DNA of 10,825 nucleotides from NCBI GenBank assembly GCA_030036975.1, contig JASHSE010000192.1:1-10825 (forward strand). The letters run 5' to 3'. The DNA comes from Xanthobacteraceae bacterium (GTDB lineage Bacteria; Pseudomonadota; Alphaproteobacteria; Rhizobiales; Xanthobacteraceae). Below the pieces are notes generated by a model, which worked only from the letters and a program-made list of their open reading frames with translations, was not told the DNA's origin and did not search any database. Position numbers and translations under genes: made by a program. How positions within the stretch are numbered: the first letter of the stretch is position 1; each line of letters opens with the position of its first letter. This document shows, in pieces, positions 10,110 through 10,825 of the stretch.

Positions 10110-10265
10110 ATGAGCCGAGCGGGGCAGTATCGCCGCTATGCCGCTGAATGCCTGCGGCTTGCGAGTTCCAGGGACGATGTGCGTGAAAAAGCCGCGCTGC
10201 TGCAGATGGCCGAGCAATGGCGCCGCTTGGCCGAACGCGCCGAGAAGGAAGAACACGAGCCGTAG
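10110..10265 (+). CDS. Small conserved helical protein, YRxYAAEC family (paralogue)
   Basis: This 51-residue protein begins MSRAGQYRRYAAECLRLASS and continues with EKAALLQMAEQWRRLAER and an acidic-basic tail. It shares YRxYAAECxRLA and KAxLLxxAxxWxxxAER with the divergent neighbour at 9773-9952, so the two are paralogues. ATG 10110 is preferred over in-frame upstream starts (for example 10020) because GGGGG (10096-10100) lies 9 nt before it and the family's conserved core starts a few residues after a Met. The upstream start would also place coding sequence over the promoter element. The protein is probably a soluble helical hairpin. The EcfG-like promoter points to stress induction. Its function is unknown. 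The next gene, tgt, begins 150 bp downstream. Confidence 0.75.
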   Translation: MSRAGQYRRYAAECLRLASSRDDVREKAALLQMAEQWRRLAERAEKEEHEP

Positions 10266-10290
10266 CGGCGGGTGCACCGCGGCGCCGCCG
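10266..10290 (+). terminator. GC-rich hairpin directly after the small gene, weak terminator candidate
   Basis: CGGCGG (10266-10271) pairs CCGCCG (10285-10290) immediately after the TAG stop. Two nested palindromes, GGTGCACC (10271-10278) and GCGGCGCCGC (10279-10288), offer competing folds. No T tract follows, so intrinsic termination is doubtful. The rest of the gap to tgt (10291-10415) shows only a TATAC-like -10 at 10302 with no -35 partner. Confidence 0.3.
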
Positions 10291-10415
10291 TCGTCTCACA
10301 TTATACAGCGCGCCGAGATCCACCCCGGCAGCAAGGCGCCGAAGTCTCACCGATAGCGGAGTTCCCACTCATAGGCTAATGAGGTCGCCATCGGCACGGT
10401 GCGCGCGCGACCTTC

Positions 10416-10825
10416 ATGAGCTTTTCCTTTCGCCTGACCGCCAGCGACGGCGCCGCGCGCGCCGGCGAAATGACGACCGCGCACGGGGTCGTGCGCACGC
10501 CGGCCTTCATGCCGGTCGGCACCCAGGCGTCGGTCAAGGGTGTGCATCACGACGACGTGCGCGCCGCCGGCACCGCGCTTCTTCTCGCCAACACCTATCA
10601 CCTGATGTTGCGGCCCGGCGCCGAACGCGTCGCCGCGCTCGGCGGCCTGCACGCCTTCATGCGCTGGCCCTATCCGATCCTGACCGATTCCGGCGGCTTT
10701 CAGGTCATGTCGCTTGCCGCGCTGCGTAAGGTGACCGAACAGGGCGTGACCTTCCGCTCGCATCTCGACGGCGCTCTCGTCGACCTGACGCCGGAGCGCG
10801 CCATGCAGGTGCAAATCCTGCTCGG
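10416..10825 (+). CDS. tgt: Queuine/preQ1 tRNA-guanine transglycosylase, N-terminal part (3' truncated by window edge)
   Basis: The first 136 codons of Tgt are present and the frame stays open to the window end. The bacterial enzyme exchanges guanine 34 of GUN-anticodon tRNAs for preQ1, a step toward queuosine. Visible family blocks are TPAFMPVGTQASVKGV (28-43), LLANTYHLMLRPG (56-68) and the active-site loop TDSGGFQVMSL (90-100). D91 corresponds to the conserved DSGGFQ aspartate that helps bind the base. The catalytic nucleophile aspartate and the zinc site lie beyond the window. ATG 10416 fits the usual N-terminus (SFSFRLTASDG) although no good Shine-Dalgarno sequence precedes it. The partner gene queA is not in the window; the small stress-type gene lies directly upstream. 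Confidence 0.95.
   Translation, partial: MSFSFRLTASDGAARAGEMTTAHGVVRTPAFMPVGTQASVKGVHHDDVRAAGTALLLANTYHLMLRPGAERVAALGGLHAFMRWPYPILTDSGGFQVMSLAALRKVTEQGVTFRSHLDGALVDLTPERAMQVQILL

Noticed and set aside
10296..10310. TATAC-like -10 element upstream of tgt
   Set aside because: No -35 element is found at suitable spacing, so a promoter call is not supported.
10217..10729. 170-codon + strand frame overlapping the start of tgt
   Set aside because: Arg-rich shadow frame. The tgt frame matches the family closely from its first residues.

Overview
The window looks like chromosomal DNA of an alphaproteobacterium of the Hyphomicrobiales (Rhizobiales), in the broad neighbourhood of Bradyrhizobium, Rhodopseudomonas or Xanthobacteraceae. 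This rests on strongly GC-rich coding DNA, an alphaproteobacterial-type sigma-70 promoter (TTGACG-N17-CTATCG), promoters of the EcfG general-stress type, and two small proteins of a family that is multi-copy in these bacteria. It is an inference, not a taxonomic assignment. No tRNA, rRNA, insertion sequence, CRISPR array or phage gene was seen.

Layout: positions 2-3679 (+) hold the C-terminal ~1,225 codons of a full-length Lhr helicase; the first RecA domain lies upstream of the window. A leader follows with a promoter, a cobalamin (B12) riboswitch (about 3745-3925) and a 130-nt expression platform. This heads a three-gene set on the + strand: a BtuB-like TonB-dependent outer-membrane receptor (4056-6272), a conserved uncharacterised protein overlapping it by one base (6272-7270), and a six-helix inner-membrane protein with a strong ribosome-binding site (7342-7923). 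A convergent GT39-type membrane glycosyltransferase follows on the - strand (7959-9620). Next come two divergent, related small genes (9773-9952 -, 10110-10265 +). Between them lie two interlocked, oppositely directed EcfG-type promoters. The window ends in the first 136 codons of tgt (10416 onward).

The most promising system is the B12-regulated set. The receptor would bring cobalamin (or a related corrinoid) across the outer membrane. The six-helix protein has the size and topology of an ECF S-component, and its single loop-proximal cysteine (C82) recalls the solitary B12 transporter BtuM. The middle protein carries His/Cys clusters and has no assigned role; corrinoid or cobalt handling is a hypothesis from context. 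No BtuCDF-type ABC transporter genes are visible here. Low B12 would be expected to raise expression. The leader contains a 10-bp helix that could hide the Shine-Dalgarno sequence and GTG start, plus a competing local hairpin, which gives a concrete model for translational control.

The second notable spot is the 28-bp element at 10006-10033. The -35 of each putative stress promoter overlaps the -10 of the other, so the two small paralogues could share one piece of DNA as their promoter.
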